NCBI RefSeq assembly: GCF_029873635.1
Contig: NC_080420.1
Span: 52,591,457 to 52,655,456, forward strand
DNA: 64,000 nt
From: Malania oleifera
Taxonomy: Eukaryota > Streptophyta > Magnoliopsida > Santalales > Ximeniaceae
Reading direction: 5' to 3'
A model generated the notes under the pieces. It was not told the DNA's origin. It ran no database searches and saw only the letters and a list, made by a program, of their open reading frames with translations. The translations under genes and the position numbers were made by a program. This document shows positions 36,165-47,500 of the stretch, in pieces; positions within the stretch are counted from its first letter, which is position 1; each line of letters opens with the position of its first letter.

Positions 36165-36566
36165 TTACTCTTTGTATACTAAAATATTCATTTATTTTTA
36201 AATATTTTAGTGGGGGCATATGTAAATGAGGCTCTGCCAATGGTTATGAGCAATAGCAATGTTGCCCGGTGCCTGCAATAATGAGCACAGAGTTGTGTAG
36301 TGCTCACTATGACGATGACAATTGTGTGGTGCTGGTAAGATGGGAACACAATGTGCCACAATTATGACATCAACGGACAAGCTAAAATTTAAGTGAAAGT
36401 AAAATGTATCGTAATTAGAAAATTGAGGAGAAGCTTTGTGTAAAAAATTTAGCGAGGTTGCAAAATTTCTAGTAATAATTTTATTTTTTAATAATTTGAT
36501 CATTTTATCTTTTTTTTTACCACATATATGCCTTAATAGACATTTTCAAAAGTTCTCCTCTCATTT
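36165..36566. other. DNA between the MULE and the copia remnant, no gene recognised
   Basis: AT-rich. The left edge is the pre-insertion continuation of base 783. Open frames here are short and lack domains. Confidence 0.4.
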
Positions 36567-36810
36567 CAGAAGTGTTAGAGGAAGAGAATTTAGGAATAAA
36601 GATATGGAGGAATTTTGTGATCTTCATGGTATATCTCATAATTTCTCTGCACCTAGAACTGCACAACAGAATGGTGTAGTTGAGAGAAAGAATAGGTCTC
36701 TACAAGAATTGGGTAGAACAATGCTCAATGAATATAAATTACCCAAATATTTCTAGGCTGAAACTGTTAGCACTACATGCTATGTTATGAACATAGTTTT
36801 AATTAGACCC
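36567..36810 (+). pseudogene. Copia integrase fragment, first half
   Basis: The segment reads GREFRNKDMEEFCDLHGISH, SAPRTAQQNGVVERKNRSLQ and NEYKLPKYF. These are the end of the integrase catalytic core, including the glutamate of the D,D,E triad in GVVERKN. A stop follows PKYF. The solo LTR at 36,811 splits the frame after a LIRP codon stretch; it continues at 39,213. Confidence 0.85.
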
Positions 36811-39212
36811 TGTTGACTTTTTGAGTCCAATCCCTGTTTTGATAATGACAAACCACAGTATCCCACTTGTGCAACTGAGTGTGAACAAATTTATATTTCT
36901 GTAAGCACAAGTGATGAATGCAAAATGGAAGTCTTAAAGAGCACTGAGAAGAATACCAATCGGCATATTCCATGGAGCATTGAGGAGCAGAAGACACGAA
37001 GACTTATTTATTTTCTGGGTTGTAATAGTAATTAGGGTTAAATGTGCATGCATCTTACATGATTTAAAATCGAAACTCTACCTGACCTTAGATTGACCAC
37101 AGGACCTCCAAATAACATGGAAAACTCTTTTCATAAAATGCCTAACTTATACAAAGGTTTTTAAATGGTTTTATAGTTAAAAGAAGGCAAAAACTAAATT
37201 TTTCAAAGGGGTCAGTCAACCGGCAAATCGACCGAATGTTAGAAATGAGCAATTTTCTCACTCAATTCGATCTCATATCAAACCTTGTTCAACATGAAAA
37301 TTTTGAAATTTTCCCATAGCTTGAGTTTGATACGAAGAACGTCTAAATTGGAGTTATACATAAAAAGTTATGGCCAAAAAACTGAAACAAGTCCGTAAGA
37401 GAAAAACTCCCTTCATGTTTCTTTTGTCTCATTGATGGATACTTTTCTCAAACCAAACGTTATTATCTTAAAATGTGTTCAACATGAAAGTTGTGGAATT
37501 TTCTCTTACCTTTCTATTGGTATCAATAACATCCAATTTGAAGTTGTATAGGAAAAGTTATGTTTAAAACAATGAATAGTGTCTGTGCAGAAAAGTAGAG
37601 GCCGGTCGACCGAAACTCGTTGATTTCAAGCCTCGGTCGACCGTACCTTGAGCCTGGTCGACCGACCTTCTCGGGAAAGTGTCCCAATGGCTGAAAAATG
37701 GCTAATTTTTAAAATAAAAATATATTTTAAGGTCCCAACGGCTATATAATGGTCATAAGGGGGTTTTGTCTATAAATACAACCCAAAACACTTGAAAATA
37801 GTTGGAGAATCCCTTTGTTAAATTAGTTTATCATTCTTTGATTCTCCCACACTTCTATACCCCATTTTTTCTTTAAATTCTCATTTTTCTCCTACTCTTC
37901 TTTTATTTGAAAATCATTTTGGGAGAAAATATTTTTGGGGGTTTTACGTGAAGAGGCATGAGCATATATCATATACATATATATTGCTTGATGGCCTTCT
38001 TCTTTCATTTGTGATATATTTTCAAAGATTAAAATGTCTCTCCTATTCTCTTCTTTTGAAAACCATTTTTAGGGAAAATATTTTTGGGGCTATATTTGAA
38101 GAGGCTTGAGCATATAACATTCTCTATATGTATATTGCTTGAAGGCCTTTCTATTTTTCATGTTTTTCAAAGATTAAATTTCTCCCATATTCTTTTAATT
38201 GGAAAAATATTTTTTAGAGAAATTTATTGTGAAAAATGTCTTAAAGGCTTAGGCTGATATTCTCGCTCATATATTTTGCTTGAATGCCTTCTTGGGATTA
38301 ATTTTACTAAGGTCGATCATTTTGAAGAAAACCCTAATATTCTCCTACTCTTATCTTGAAATACATTTGTTGGAGAATTTCTTTGGGTTATACAAGAGGG
38401 AGCCTTGAGCATATATCAAATTAATATATGCTTGCTTGAGAGGCTTCTCCTTTTATTTTATAAAGGTCAATCATTTTAGAAAATAAAATCTTTTTCCAAA
38501 CTCCCAAGTTTTACTTGAAAAATATTTTGAGAGAAAACTCATACTCTACATGAGCTTCATTTCCAAATCATATGAGAATGCATTTTAGATTTTAATGTTG
38601 TACATCCCTGCTTAGTTTAGAAGAATATTTTATGTACAAAATGATTTTCATGTAACGGTTCGGTTCACCCCATTAATTGAACTGGGGAGTCTCAGCCCCG
38701 CAAGTGAGACTGGTTCGGTTCAGCTCGGAATTGAACTGGGGAGTCTCAGCCCCATAAGTGAGATTAGTTTGGCTCAACCTAGTAATTGAGCTGGGGTTTT
38801 CCTCGCCCCGTAAGGAGAGGATGTAAAAGGCTTTTGCTCTGCCCGGTTAAGTGAGCAGGTATAGTGGAATCCTTGGGGGTAAGCCCAAGGTGGGGATGTA
38901 GGCTGATTTGGCCAAACCTCGATAACAAATCTGGTGTCGCTCTTTCTATTTTATTTAAATTCCTGCACTTTAATTTCAGCATGTGTATGAATGTTTATTT
39001 AATGTCGAAATTATTCTTTTGCACACATTTGATTTAAATAAGATACTGCACATGTGTATATTTGCTTTTATTGTTAAACTCGCTTTACATACAGGTATAC
39101 ATGTTGAATGGGATATGATACTGTAATGAATCGGCGAATTGTTTAAATTAGCCAAAAAGTTTTTAAAACCCAATTCACCCCCCTCCCTCTTGGGATCACA
39201 CCAATTCCAACA
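36811..39212 (+). mobile_element. Solo LTR (TGTTGAC family) with TSD GACCC
   Basis: A 2,402-bp LTR starting TGTTGACTTTTTGAGTCC and ending CACACCAATTCCAACA, inserted in copia integrase. GACCC occurs at 36,806-36,810 and 39,213-39,217, and the integrase frame resumes exactly after it. It contains two related blocks near 37,240-37,400 and 37,430-37,590, and a repeated TTGAAAAT..GGGGGAGAAAATATTTTTGGGG motif in the 37.9-38.5 kb part. Confidence 0.96.
37205..37780 (+). promoter_or_regulatory. LTR promoter: GGTCGACCG array plus TATA box
   Basis: Motifs GTCAACCGGCAAATCGACCG, GGTCGACCGAAACTC, CGGTCGACCGTACC and GGTCGACCGACC lie at 37,210-37,675. GTCTATAAATACAA follows at 37,768-37,781. Confidence 0.6.
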
Positions 39213-39434
39213 GACCCTCTCTTAACAAAACCCCCTACGAATTGTGGAATGGCCATAGACCTAATATTTCCTACTTTCATGTTTTTAGCTGTAAATGTTT
39301 TGTTCTAAGGGATAATGAGAACCTAGGAAAATTTGATTCAAAATCTGATGAGAGTATATTTCTAGGTTATGCATTAGATAGTAAAGCCTACAGGGTATAC
39401 AATAAGAAAACATTGACTATAATAGAGTCCTTCT
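39213..39434 (+). pseudogene. Copia integrase fragment, second half
   Basis: SLNKTPYELWNGHRPNISYF, FSCKCFVLRD and SIFLGYALDSKAYRVYNKKT are the hallmark C-terminal region of copia integrase. Homology ends near the TLTIIES codons; a short filler follows before complex F. Confidence 0.85.
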
Positions 39435-39487
39435 TTGTAGGAAGGCATGCTATCACAAGATTCATTACACGATTCACTACTTGATTC

Positions 39488-40579
39488 TTACAATGAGGAG
39501 TAGTAAGAATTTACCTCTTCATTATATGCCATGCAGCACATGTTAGTCATCTCTTGCCCTCTTGTCTCGTTTTCCGTTTTGCTTGAACTTATGTCATCAC
39601 ATGTTGCTTTCATGGCTATTTTATTTTTCTTCTTGAGTTGAGGGCAAACCGGCTTGATATGTCCTCGCTTTTTGCAATGACAACATGTAGGTGGATCATT
39701 TTTATTTTTGTTCTCCTTCCTATTTATTTCCCCTTTTTCAAATTTCGTTTTACAAAATTTTCTAGGGAACTTTTTGTTTCTTCTATAGAACTTGCCAAGT
39801 CTTTTAGTAATGAATGTTAATTCATCTTGGTCCAAGTCACTTGATTCACTATCATCATCGCTTGAGGTTTCGTTAGCCGCTTTTAAAGCAATAGATTTCT
39901 TGTGCTTAGGTTCAGGATTTCTTTCTTTCAAGGTCATTTCATAAGTAAGCAGTGAACCTATAAGTTCATTTAGTGATGTGGTTTTAAGGTTCCTACCTTC
40001 CGTTATTGTTGTGGCCTTTGGTTCCCATATGGATGGGATACCTCTAAGTATTTTCCGAATCATCTCATAGGTAAAGTAGGTTTTTCCTAAGGCATTTAGG
40101 GAATTTATTATGGGAGTGAACCTAGTATACATACGAGTGATGGATTCATCTGAGTTCATCTTAAAAGCTTCATATTCGCTGGTTAGCATATCAATCATGT
40201 TGCCTCTAACATCGACCACTCCTTCATAGGTTACTTCTAACTTATCCCAAACTTCTTTGGCTATTTTGCAGGCCATGACTCTATTGAATTCATTAATATC
40301 TATAGCACAATACAAAGCATTGATGGCACTTGAGTTTACTTGTAGCATTTTGTGATCTATTTCAGTTATGTCATTTTTGTCCTTAGGGATTTGTTTTCCA
40401 TCTACTAGTTTGGTAGGAATTAGATCACCATCAGTGACAAACTCCCAAGCTCTCCAATCCATACTTTGAAGGTAAATTCTCATACATTGTTTCCAAAAGG
40501 TATAGTTCAGTCCGCAAAAGATTGGTGGTCGGGTAAAGGATTGACGCTGTCCGAAGGGAGCTATTCTTAGGTGTGTCAT
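39488..40579 (-). CDS. Copia gag (Sirevirus-like), 363 codons, open
   Basis: Uninterrupted frame starting MTHLRIAPFGQRQSFTRPPI. Residues about 10-35 carry the FxRPPxFxGxNYxFWKxxM signature of copia gag N-termini. The middle has the UBN2-type region (EVWDKLEVTYEGVVDVRGN, DESITRMYTRFTPIINSL, LRGIPSIWEPKATTI). A zinc knuckle CCHCKKRGHIKPVCP is near residue 303. The frame stops soon after MAYNEEVNSYYSSL, earlier than usual, where the element is cut. It lies directly after an LTR and primer site (40,620-40,634). It is strikingly intact next to a pol full of stops. Confidence 0.88.
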   Translation of the reverse strand: MTHLRIAPFGQRQSFTRPPIFCGLNYTFWKQCMRIYLQSMDWRAWEFVTDGDLIPTKLVDGKQIPKDKNDITEIDHKMLQVNSSAINALYCAIDINEFNRVMACKIAKEVWDKLEVTYEGVVDVRGNMIDMLTSEYEAFKMNSDESITRMYTRFTPIINSLNALGKTYFTYEMIRKILRGIPSIWEPKATTITEGRNLKTTSLNELIGSLLTYEMTLKERNPEPKHKKSIALKAANETSSDDDSESSDLDQDELTFITKRLGKFYRRNKKFPRKFCKTKFEKGEINRKENKNKNDPPTCCHCKKRGHIKPVCPQLKKKNKIAMKATCDDISSSKTENETRGQEMTNMCCMAYNEEVNSYYSSL

Positions 40580-40619
40580 TCCAATCTTTATATAGCTTCT
40601 TGTTAATATTTACTATAAC

Positions 40620-40634
40620 CTCTCTCTAATACCA
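40620..40634 (-). other. Primer-binding site in complex F
   Basis: Minus strand TGGTATTAGAGAGAG, a decayed match to the initiator tRNA-Met complement, between the LTR and gag. Confidence 0.65.
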
Positions 40635-40642
40635 ATTCAAAG

Positions 40643-42534
40643 TAGAATAACGTTCCCAAGAGGGGGGGGAATTGGGTTAATTAAAATTTTTAAGTTCTTT
40701 GCAACTTTTTACTTACTTGTTTTAGTACTTACAACAAAATCCTAAGTAAATCAACCAATTTAAAATCACAACCAAAACACTCCACAAATTACTGAAAAAT
40801 TAAATAATCCAATCAACCACACAATATTAAAAACCAACAACCAAGATAACCAAGAATTTGAAACTTGATGCTTTCAGCTTTGGGTAACAGCCCTGTATTT
40901 TATATGCAAACCCTGTTTTGATTTTGGTTTGTAATGCACTCTCTTAACCAAGATTTTCTCAAATTAACCAACATACTCCCTTGTGGATTTCCAAAAATGG
41001 TTAATTAAAATGTACTTTCTAAAATTAAGAATCTTCTTTGATTTTATTAATTAAGCCCTTCAACCTGCACTTAGCAACTACAAATAGAACTATAGTGCAG
41101 AAACTAAAGAGTAGGGTAAAGAAGAACACCAAGTTTTTACGAGGTTTGGCTTATCCCCAGCCTACGTCCTCACCTTTGGCAAACCACCAAGGGATTCATC
41201 TATATTAGTTCCTTTCCAGGCAAAACAACACTGGTACAACCACTTATTCAATTAGGCTAGAGTGTGCCTCTCCAAACGATATCCCCTCGTTTGGTCCAAC
41301 GATCCAAGCACCCAAACCGTCAATCAATCTACAAGACAAGATTCAAAAGAAAGTGTACAAGAGATTCTCTCAAAAGAGCGGATTAGTACAAATTCAATCT
41401 ATATACTTCAAGGCAATTCAAATATGAAATTCAGATTGAAGCTCAAAGAGTGTATCACCATATAGTTCTTTCAAAGGATGAAAGAATTTTAGAATTGTAG
41501 CACAAGATTTGAGATTGAGAGTCAGCAAAGCCTCAGCAAATTTCGTGGAAAATGAGAGTGAGAGAGCCTTTGAGAATTTGAAATAATTGAGAGAGTATGA
41601 GAGTTGTAATTGATTCTTGGTAATTAAATTCATTGGTATTGGGGTTATTTATAGATTTAGAAAAGTGTCTAACTTGATCCCCAAGTTTACTTTGAGTAGT
41701 GTCCAAGTTTTGAACAGGTTTGGACCCCAAGCAATCTATTTTTCAAAAATATGTCCTTTATAAAATTTAAAATCTACCGTGTGGCAGTATCCTAAGGGCT
41801 TTCAATCAGTCTCCTGTCAATGACTTACACAGTTAATTTTCACAGGCAGTAGGGTGGCAGTCGCCTATCACCTTGTGATCAGGCGCCTATCACTGAATAA
41901 CTCAGTTTAAAAAAATAGGCAGAAGGATGACAGTAGCCTAATGAAACCTAGACAGGCTTCTCAAAATACATTGACAGGCGTCTATCAAGGTCCAAGAAGT
42001 AGCCTGATGACCTTCTATCTGTGTATTTTAAAAACTTTTAAATTAACAGCCTACTGACATATTCAGTCAGGCTCCTGTCAAGACAAATTTCTAGTTTTTA
42101 AAATATTTTTGTACTAACTCTCTTTGCTCCTCATTTCTTGGAATGTCAATTTTTTTTCTTTAAAAAATATGTTCCAAGTGTTAAGAATAAGGTCTCTGAG
42201 TCTATTTTGCCTAATGAGCTTCAAAATAATTTCATACTCGAAATATACTTGAAGTACTTACAATACATGTCCTAATTGACTCTCTTCATTTCTTTGAACT
42301 CTTTGAGAATATTCATGAAGTTGTTACTTTGTGTTCCTGAGCTTCATGTTTCTTTAAGCTTTCAATATTAATCACTTGAGTTGATATAAGCTTTCAAAAT
42401 GTTCCCTTGTGATCTTTATGAAGTATGCTGGTCCTTAACCTAATTTTCCTGAAACATCACAACTTTGAGGCAATTAAGTAACCTTACTTTGTTATTATCA
42501 AAATCAAGAGTCATAAGTCTTGTTTAGGCGAACA
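40643..42534 (-). repeat. Shared full-length LTR of complex F
   Basis: Minus strand begins TGTTCGCCTAAACAAGACTT at 42,534 after the purine tract AAAAAAGGGGGAGAT. It ends near 40,643, after CCTCTTGGGAACGTTATTCTA. The stretch 41,480-42,534 is closely parallel to 48,179-49,233. The exact lower boundary is uncertain by a few bases. Confidence 0.85.
41645..42085 (-). promoter_or_regulatory. LTR promoter of complex F: CAGGCGCCTG-like array plus TATA box
   Basis: Variants of GACAGGCGCCTGTC/AGTAGCCTGATGACC recur at 41,779-42,085. CTATAAATAACCCC lies downstream on the minus strand (41,654-41,641). The second LTR copy has the same at 48,345-48,780. Confidence 0.6.
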
Positions 42535-42973
42535 ATCTCCCCCTTTTTTATGATGAAAAATAAGGAGCTAAAATAGGTGAACCTTAAAAAGGCTCCCCCT
42601 TACAAAAAGCATAAAACTTCAAAGAAAACATTTAAGCACAATTTCATATACTTCATAATGTCATTAAATGGCATTCATTTCATAGCTCAAAATATCATCA
42701 TGCTCATCAAACTTTTATGCACATCATGCTCACATCATGCTTATATATCACTATTGATCATTCATATTTTCAAAGTTTAACATTCCTAGCATATTTTCGA
42801 AGTTTAACATTCATAATAAACCTTTTGCTCATAAGCATACTCCCCCTTTTGACATCATTCAAAAAGTAGAATTACAAGCACATAGTGAGCATAAAAAAAA
42901 CGTGTTCCATACATTCATCAAAAATGTGAACAAAAGGTATAGTGTTAAAGTTTACAAAACATCATGAGAACAG
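42535..42973 (-). other. 3' untranslated region and purine tracts downstream of the env-like ORF
   Basis: On the minus strand this stretch has repeated AAAGGGGGAG tracts (42,536-42,550, 42,584-42,592, 42,840-42,850). Multiple purine tracts upstream of the 3' LTR are a known Sirevirus trait. Confidence 0.6.
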
Positions 42974-44214
42974 CTATTTAATCAGATTCAGTGGCATCAT
43001 CTCCAGCATTTGCTTCTTCCTCTTCAGAGCTTTCTTCAAAATTCTCAGCAAATTCTTCTTTTGAAGCATTATCACCTCTTTTTCTTCTGATTCTTTATCT
43101 AATTCCTCAACATCACTAAGAGGTGCTGAACTAATGTCCATGGGAGCTGCATCCCGGGAAGAACTAGTGAGATGTTGTTCTAGTTTGACAAAACGCTGAT
43201 CAAGTGAGGAGTACAGGGTTTCCATATTGAAGACTTTGTCTTAAAGGGAAGTAAGACCAATTCTCATTTCGGAGTTGAAACTAGAGTAGTACTGAGAGAA
43301 AGGAAGGAACCACTCAAGCATATCAACTTCTTCTGGAGCGGGATTAGGTTCCTCTAGTTCCAGTTGAGCTGGTCTATTTCCTATAAAAAGCCATCCCTGG
43401 TTGTATTTCTTGTAACCCATCAATTTGAGAGTAATGGAGGTTCACGAATTTTGAAGAGGGAGGATTGACTTGACAGTGAGCAAAGACTAAAGATAAGATT
43501 CCTCCATAGGGAAGTACAAGTCTTGGTGCTTCTATTTTCATAACCATCCACTTGAGCATTGGGCTTGCTAAATCCAATTTCTTTCCTTTGAGCAAACACC
43601 ACATTACAAAACAGTCCAAGAAGGAAACGTGGTCATATGATCCGGCTCTAGGAAGGATACTGCAGGCAATGAGCTTGTGTAGGATTTGAGCTTGTAAATT
43701 GAGTTGCTTATAGAGTGGAAGATTTCCAAAATAAATGGGAGGGATCGTTCATCACAAGTGGCAAGAATTCTTGTGGAGTGGATTCTTGCTCCATAATCCA
43801 TTGTTTATCGATGAGATTACACTCAAATTCACCATTTTTTATGCGAAGTAATTTTCCCAATGATTGAGGTGTGAAGGTAATAGTTTGTCCTAGGAGATCA
43901 GTGAAAATGCCTACTTCCTTTTTCACCAAGTTTGAGTAGAATAATTTTTTCAAATCAAGATAATATCCTTTGGCTTGATGGTTAATGAACTCATCCCAAC
44001 CAATGTCTTTGAATAATGTAAGAATTTTAGGAAAATCTGATTCAAAGAAAGGAATATCTAGTACTTTACCAAATTTTGGATCGATGGTTAAGATATGGTT
44101 TTGATACAATGATTTTGCATGCGAGGAGACCAACCATTTCTCAATTTCATCGTTGCTTACTTGGCGAGAGGAGGAAGCCTTGTCCTTGTGTCCGACCGTT
44201 TTCGTTCTTGCCAT
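42974..44214 (-). pseudogene. Env-like / 'putative plant transposon protein' ORF of a Sirevirus-like element
   Basis: The first frame starts MARTKTVGHKDKASSSR at 44,214 (an upstream in-frame Met lies at 44,238). It runs through IEKWLVSSHAKSLYQNHILT, FFESDFPKILTLFKDIGWDE and LGQTITFTPQSLGKLL, and breaks near 43,710. Shifted frames continue to 42,974 (VMWCLLKGKKLDLA near 43,600; an acidic tail with EELDKESEEKE near 43,120). Position downstream of pol and before the 3' LTR matches the extra ORF of SIRE1-type elements. The family recalls the plant transposon domain often seen with MARTK-type N-termini. No signal peptide or membrane segment is visible, so 'envelope' is only a positional name. Confidence 0.72.
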
Positions 44215-44399
44215 ATTGAGAAGTTGTTTGAGAACCAAAAAACCCTAGGATGTGGAGGTTTAGGGTTTGATGTGGTGAAGTGGTGATGGAGTAAGGGAAG
44301 GTTTTGAGGAGGAGGATTGAGAGGTAAGGGAGAAAGAAAATATTTTGGAGAGATGTAGAAGAGTAGACAGGCAACTGGGGTTTAAAAAGAGATGTTTTT

Positions 44400-44512
44400 C
44401 GCGTGTCTTAAAACTGGGCCTCCGCTTGTCAGGTGCCTGTCTTCGAAGGGCCAGGCACCTGTTGAGTTATATTTCAACAGGCAGTAGCCTGTCAGGCGCC
44501 TACCATGCAGGT
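44400..44512 (-). promoter_or_regulatory. CAGGCGCCTG-like motif cluster ahead of the env-like ORF
   Basis: TGTCAGGTGCCTGTC, GCCAGGCACCTGTT, CAACAGGCAGTAGCCTGTC and CAGGCGCCTACC lie within 110 bp, between pol and the env-like ORF. They are the same motif family as in the LTR arrays. An internal promoter is possible but unproven. Confidence 0.45.
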
Positions 44513-44539
44513 TGCATGTATATTTCTATGTTCTTTCTT

Positions 44540-47500
44540 CTAGTTGACTTCACATATATGTAACATTCCTAATTCTTGTATAATAAATACAAATTGATCT
44601 TCTAAAAGTGGTTTTATAAATATATCAGCTAATTGATCATTTGTATTGACAAACTCAAGAGTTGTTTCTCCCTTTTGAACATTATCTCTCAAGAAATGAT
44701 GTATAATGTCAATGTGTTTTATTCTTGAGGGAGATATTGGATTCTTTGAAATTTTTATAGCACTTGTATTGTCACACTTAATTGGGATTGTTTGATATTC
44801 AAGATTGAAGTCTTTTAGTTGTTGTTTCATATATAGTGTTTGTGCATAACAACTCCCAGCTGCTATGTATTTAGCTTGTGGATAAGGCCACGAAATTTTG
44901 CTTTTTTGAAAACCAAGAGACTAGTGAGTGTCCTAGAAAGTGACAAGTGTCACTAGTGTTCTTTCTATCTATTTTACATCTGGCATAATCTGCATCTGAA
45001 TAGTTTATCATTTCAAAACCAATTTCCTTGGGATACCACAATCCTAAATCAAGTGTTCCTATCAAGTATCTTAGAATTATTTTGACAGCAACTTGATGAA
45101 ATTCTTTAGGTGCTGATTGAAATCTAGCACGCATGCACACACTAAATATAATATCAGGTCTAGTTGCTATTAAATATGGTAAGCTTCCTATCATTCCTTA
45201 ACAAGGCTTGTTGAGGTGCTCATAGGGGTTTCTATAGGTTTACTTCCTTCCATATCAAACTTTTTCAGCATATCTTTAATATATTTGGTTTGATTTATGA
45301 ATGTTCCATTTTTGGCTTGTTTGATTTGCAATCCTAGAAACTAATTTAACTCTCCCATCATGCTCATTTCAAACTCTTTTTGCATACATGTAGCAAATTT
45401 TTTACGCAGTTCTTCATTTGTAGTACCAAATATGATATCATCCACATATATTTGAACTATTCGCATATCTTTATTTTTAGTCTTTATGAATAAAGTGTTG
45501 TATACATTTCCTCTTGAAAAATCATTGTTAAGTAAAAACTTGTTTAGTCTTTCATACCAAGCTCTAGGAGCTTGTTTTAAACCATACAAGGCTTTAGTTA
45601 ATCTAAATACATGATCACGATATTTTATGTCTTCAAAACCAAGAGGTTGTTTTACATAAACTTCTTCATTTGTATACTCGTTTAAGAAAGCACTTTTACA
45701 TTCATTTGATATAACTTGAATTCCTTATGGGCTGCATAAGCTAGAAGCATTCTAATTGCTTCCATTCTATCTACGGGGGCAAAGGTTTCATCATAGTCGA
45801 TACCTTCTTCTTGATTATATCCTTGAGCTACTAGCCTAGCCTTGTTTCTAACAACTATCCCATTTTTATCCTTCTTATTTCTAAAGACCCATTTAGTTCC
45901 TATGATTAAATGATCTTTAGGTTTGGGTACTAATTGTCATACTTGACTTCTTTCAAATTGATTAAGTTCTTCTTGCATAACTATAATCCATGAATCGTCA
46001 TTTAAGACTTCTTCTATATTTTTGGGTTCATCTTAAGACAAGAACGCGTAGTGATTACATAGATTTTTCAAGGATGATCTAGTAGTTATGCCTCTTGATG
46101 GTTCTCCAATTATTTGATCTTTTGGATGATTTCTACATATCTCCATTCTTTTGGTAATCTAGGATTTTCTATGGGTTTATTATTTGGTGTCTCTTCAATA
46201 ATGTCTTCTTTTTCTTTTATCTCTTCTTTTGCTTCAACTACTTCTAAGTATTCTGATTTTTGAGTAGGTTGTCTTACTTCAGCTTTTGGTGCTTTGTTGA
46301 AAGGGTTTTCTTCATCAAAGGTTACATGTATTGATTCAACAATTGCAAGTGTCCTTTTATTGTATATTCTAAAGGCTTTACTTCTTAATGAATATCCTAA
46401 GAAAATTCCTTCATCAGCTTTTGCATCAAATTTTCCTAACTCATCTTTATCATTTAATACATAGCATTTACAACAAAACACATGAAAGTATGAAATATTT
46501 AGCCTTCTACCTTTCCAAAGTTCATATGGTGTCTTGTTTAACTTTGATCTAATAGATAGTCTATTGACTACATAACATGCAGTGTTTAGCCCAAAAGTAT
46601 TTAGGTAGGTTATGTTCGTTTAACATTATTCTTGCCATTTCTTGTAGTGTTCGGTTCTTTCTTTCTACAACTCCATTTTGTTGTGGAGTTCTAGGTGCTA
46701 AAAAATTATGACTAATACCACGTTCATTATAAAATTTTTCAACATCCTTATTGTTGAATTCCCTAGATTGATCACTCCTTATATTTGATACATTATATCC
46801 TTTTTCATTTTGAAGTTTCTTACATAAATTTATTAGTAAATTACAAGCTTCATTTTTTGAGGCTAAGAATAATACCCAAGTAAACCTAGAATAGTCATCT
46901 ACTATTACAAAGGCATATTGCTTACCTCCTAAACTTTGGGTTCTAGTAGGACCAAACAATTCTAAGTGGATGAGTTCTAAGGGTCTACTAGAGGATATAT
47001 GTTTCTTCTTTTTAAAGCTTGTTTTAATTTGTTTACCTAGTTAACATGCATCACAAATTTTATTCTTTATAAATTTTGAATTAGGTAGCCCTTTGAACAA
47101 ATTATTTTTGGATAATTTGGATAGTAAGTCCATGCTTGCATGTCCTAACCTTCTATGCCACAGCCAACTGGTTTCATTCATGGTAGCCAAGCATGTTACA
47201 CTTTGATCAACTAGGTTGTCAAGGTTTATGCAATACACATTATTTACACCTATAAGTTGTGAATAGGACTTCTTGTTTATTAGAATTTTGAACTAAGCAT
47301 TTATCCTGCATAAAGATTATATCAAATCCTTTATCACTAAGTTGACTTATACTTAGGAGATTGTGTTTTAGACCATCTTCTAACCACACATCATCAATAG
47401 TGAGTGAGGGTTCTTTGCCAATTTTACCAATTCCAATAATTTAGCTTTAGCATTGTCGCTGAAGGTGACATATCCCCCATTTTTTGTACTAATGTAGTGA

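Noticed and set aside
42974-44238. Reading the ORF downstream of pol as a true viral envelope gene
   Set aside because: No signal peptide, membrane segment or cysteine-rich ectodomain is visible; only its position resembles an env gene.
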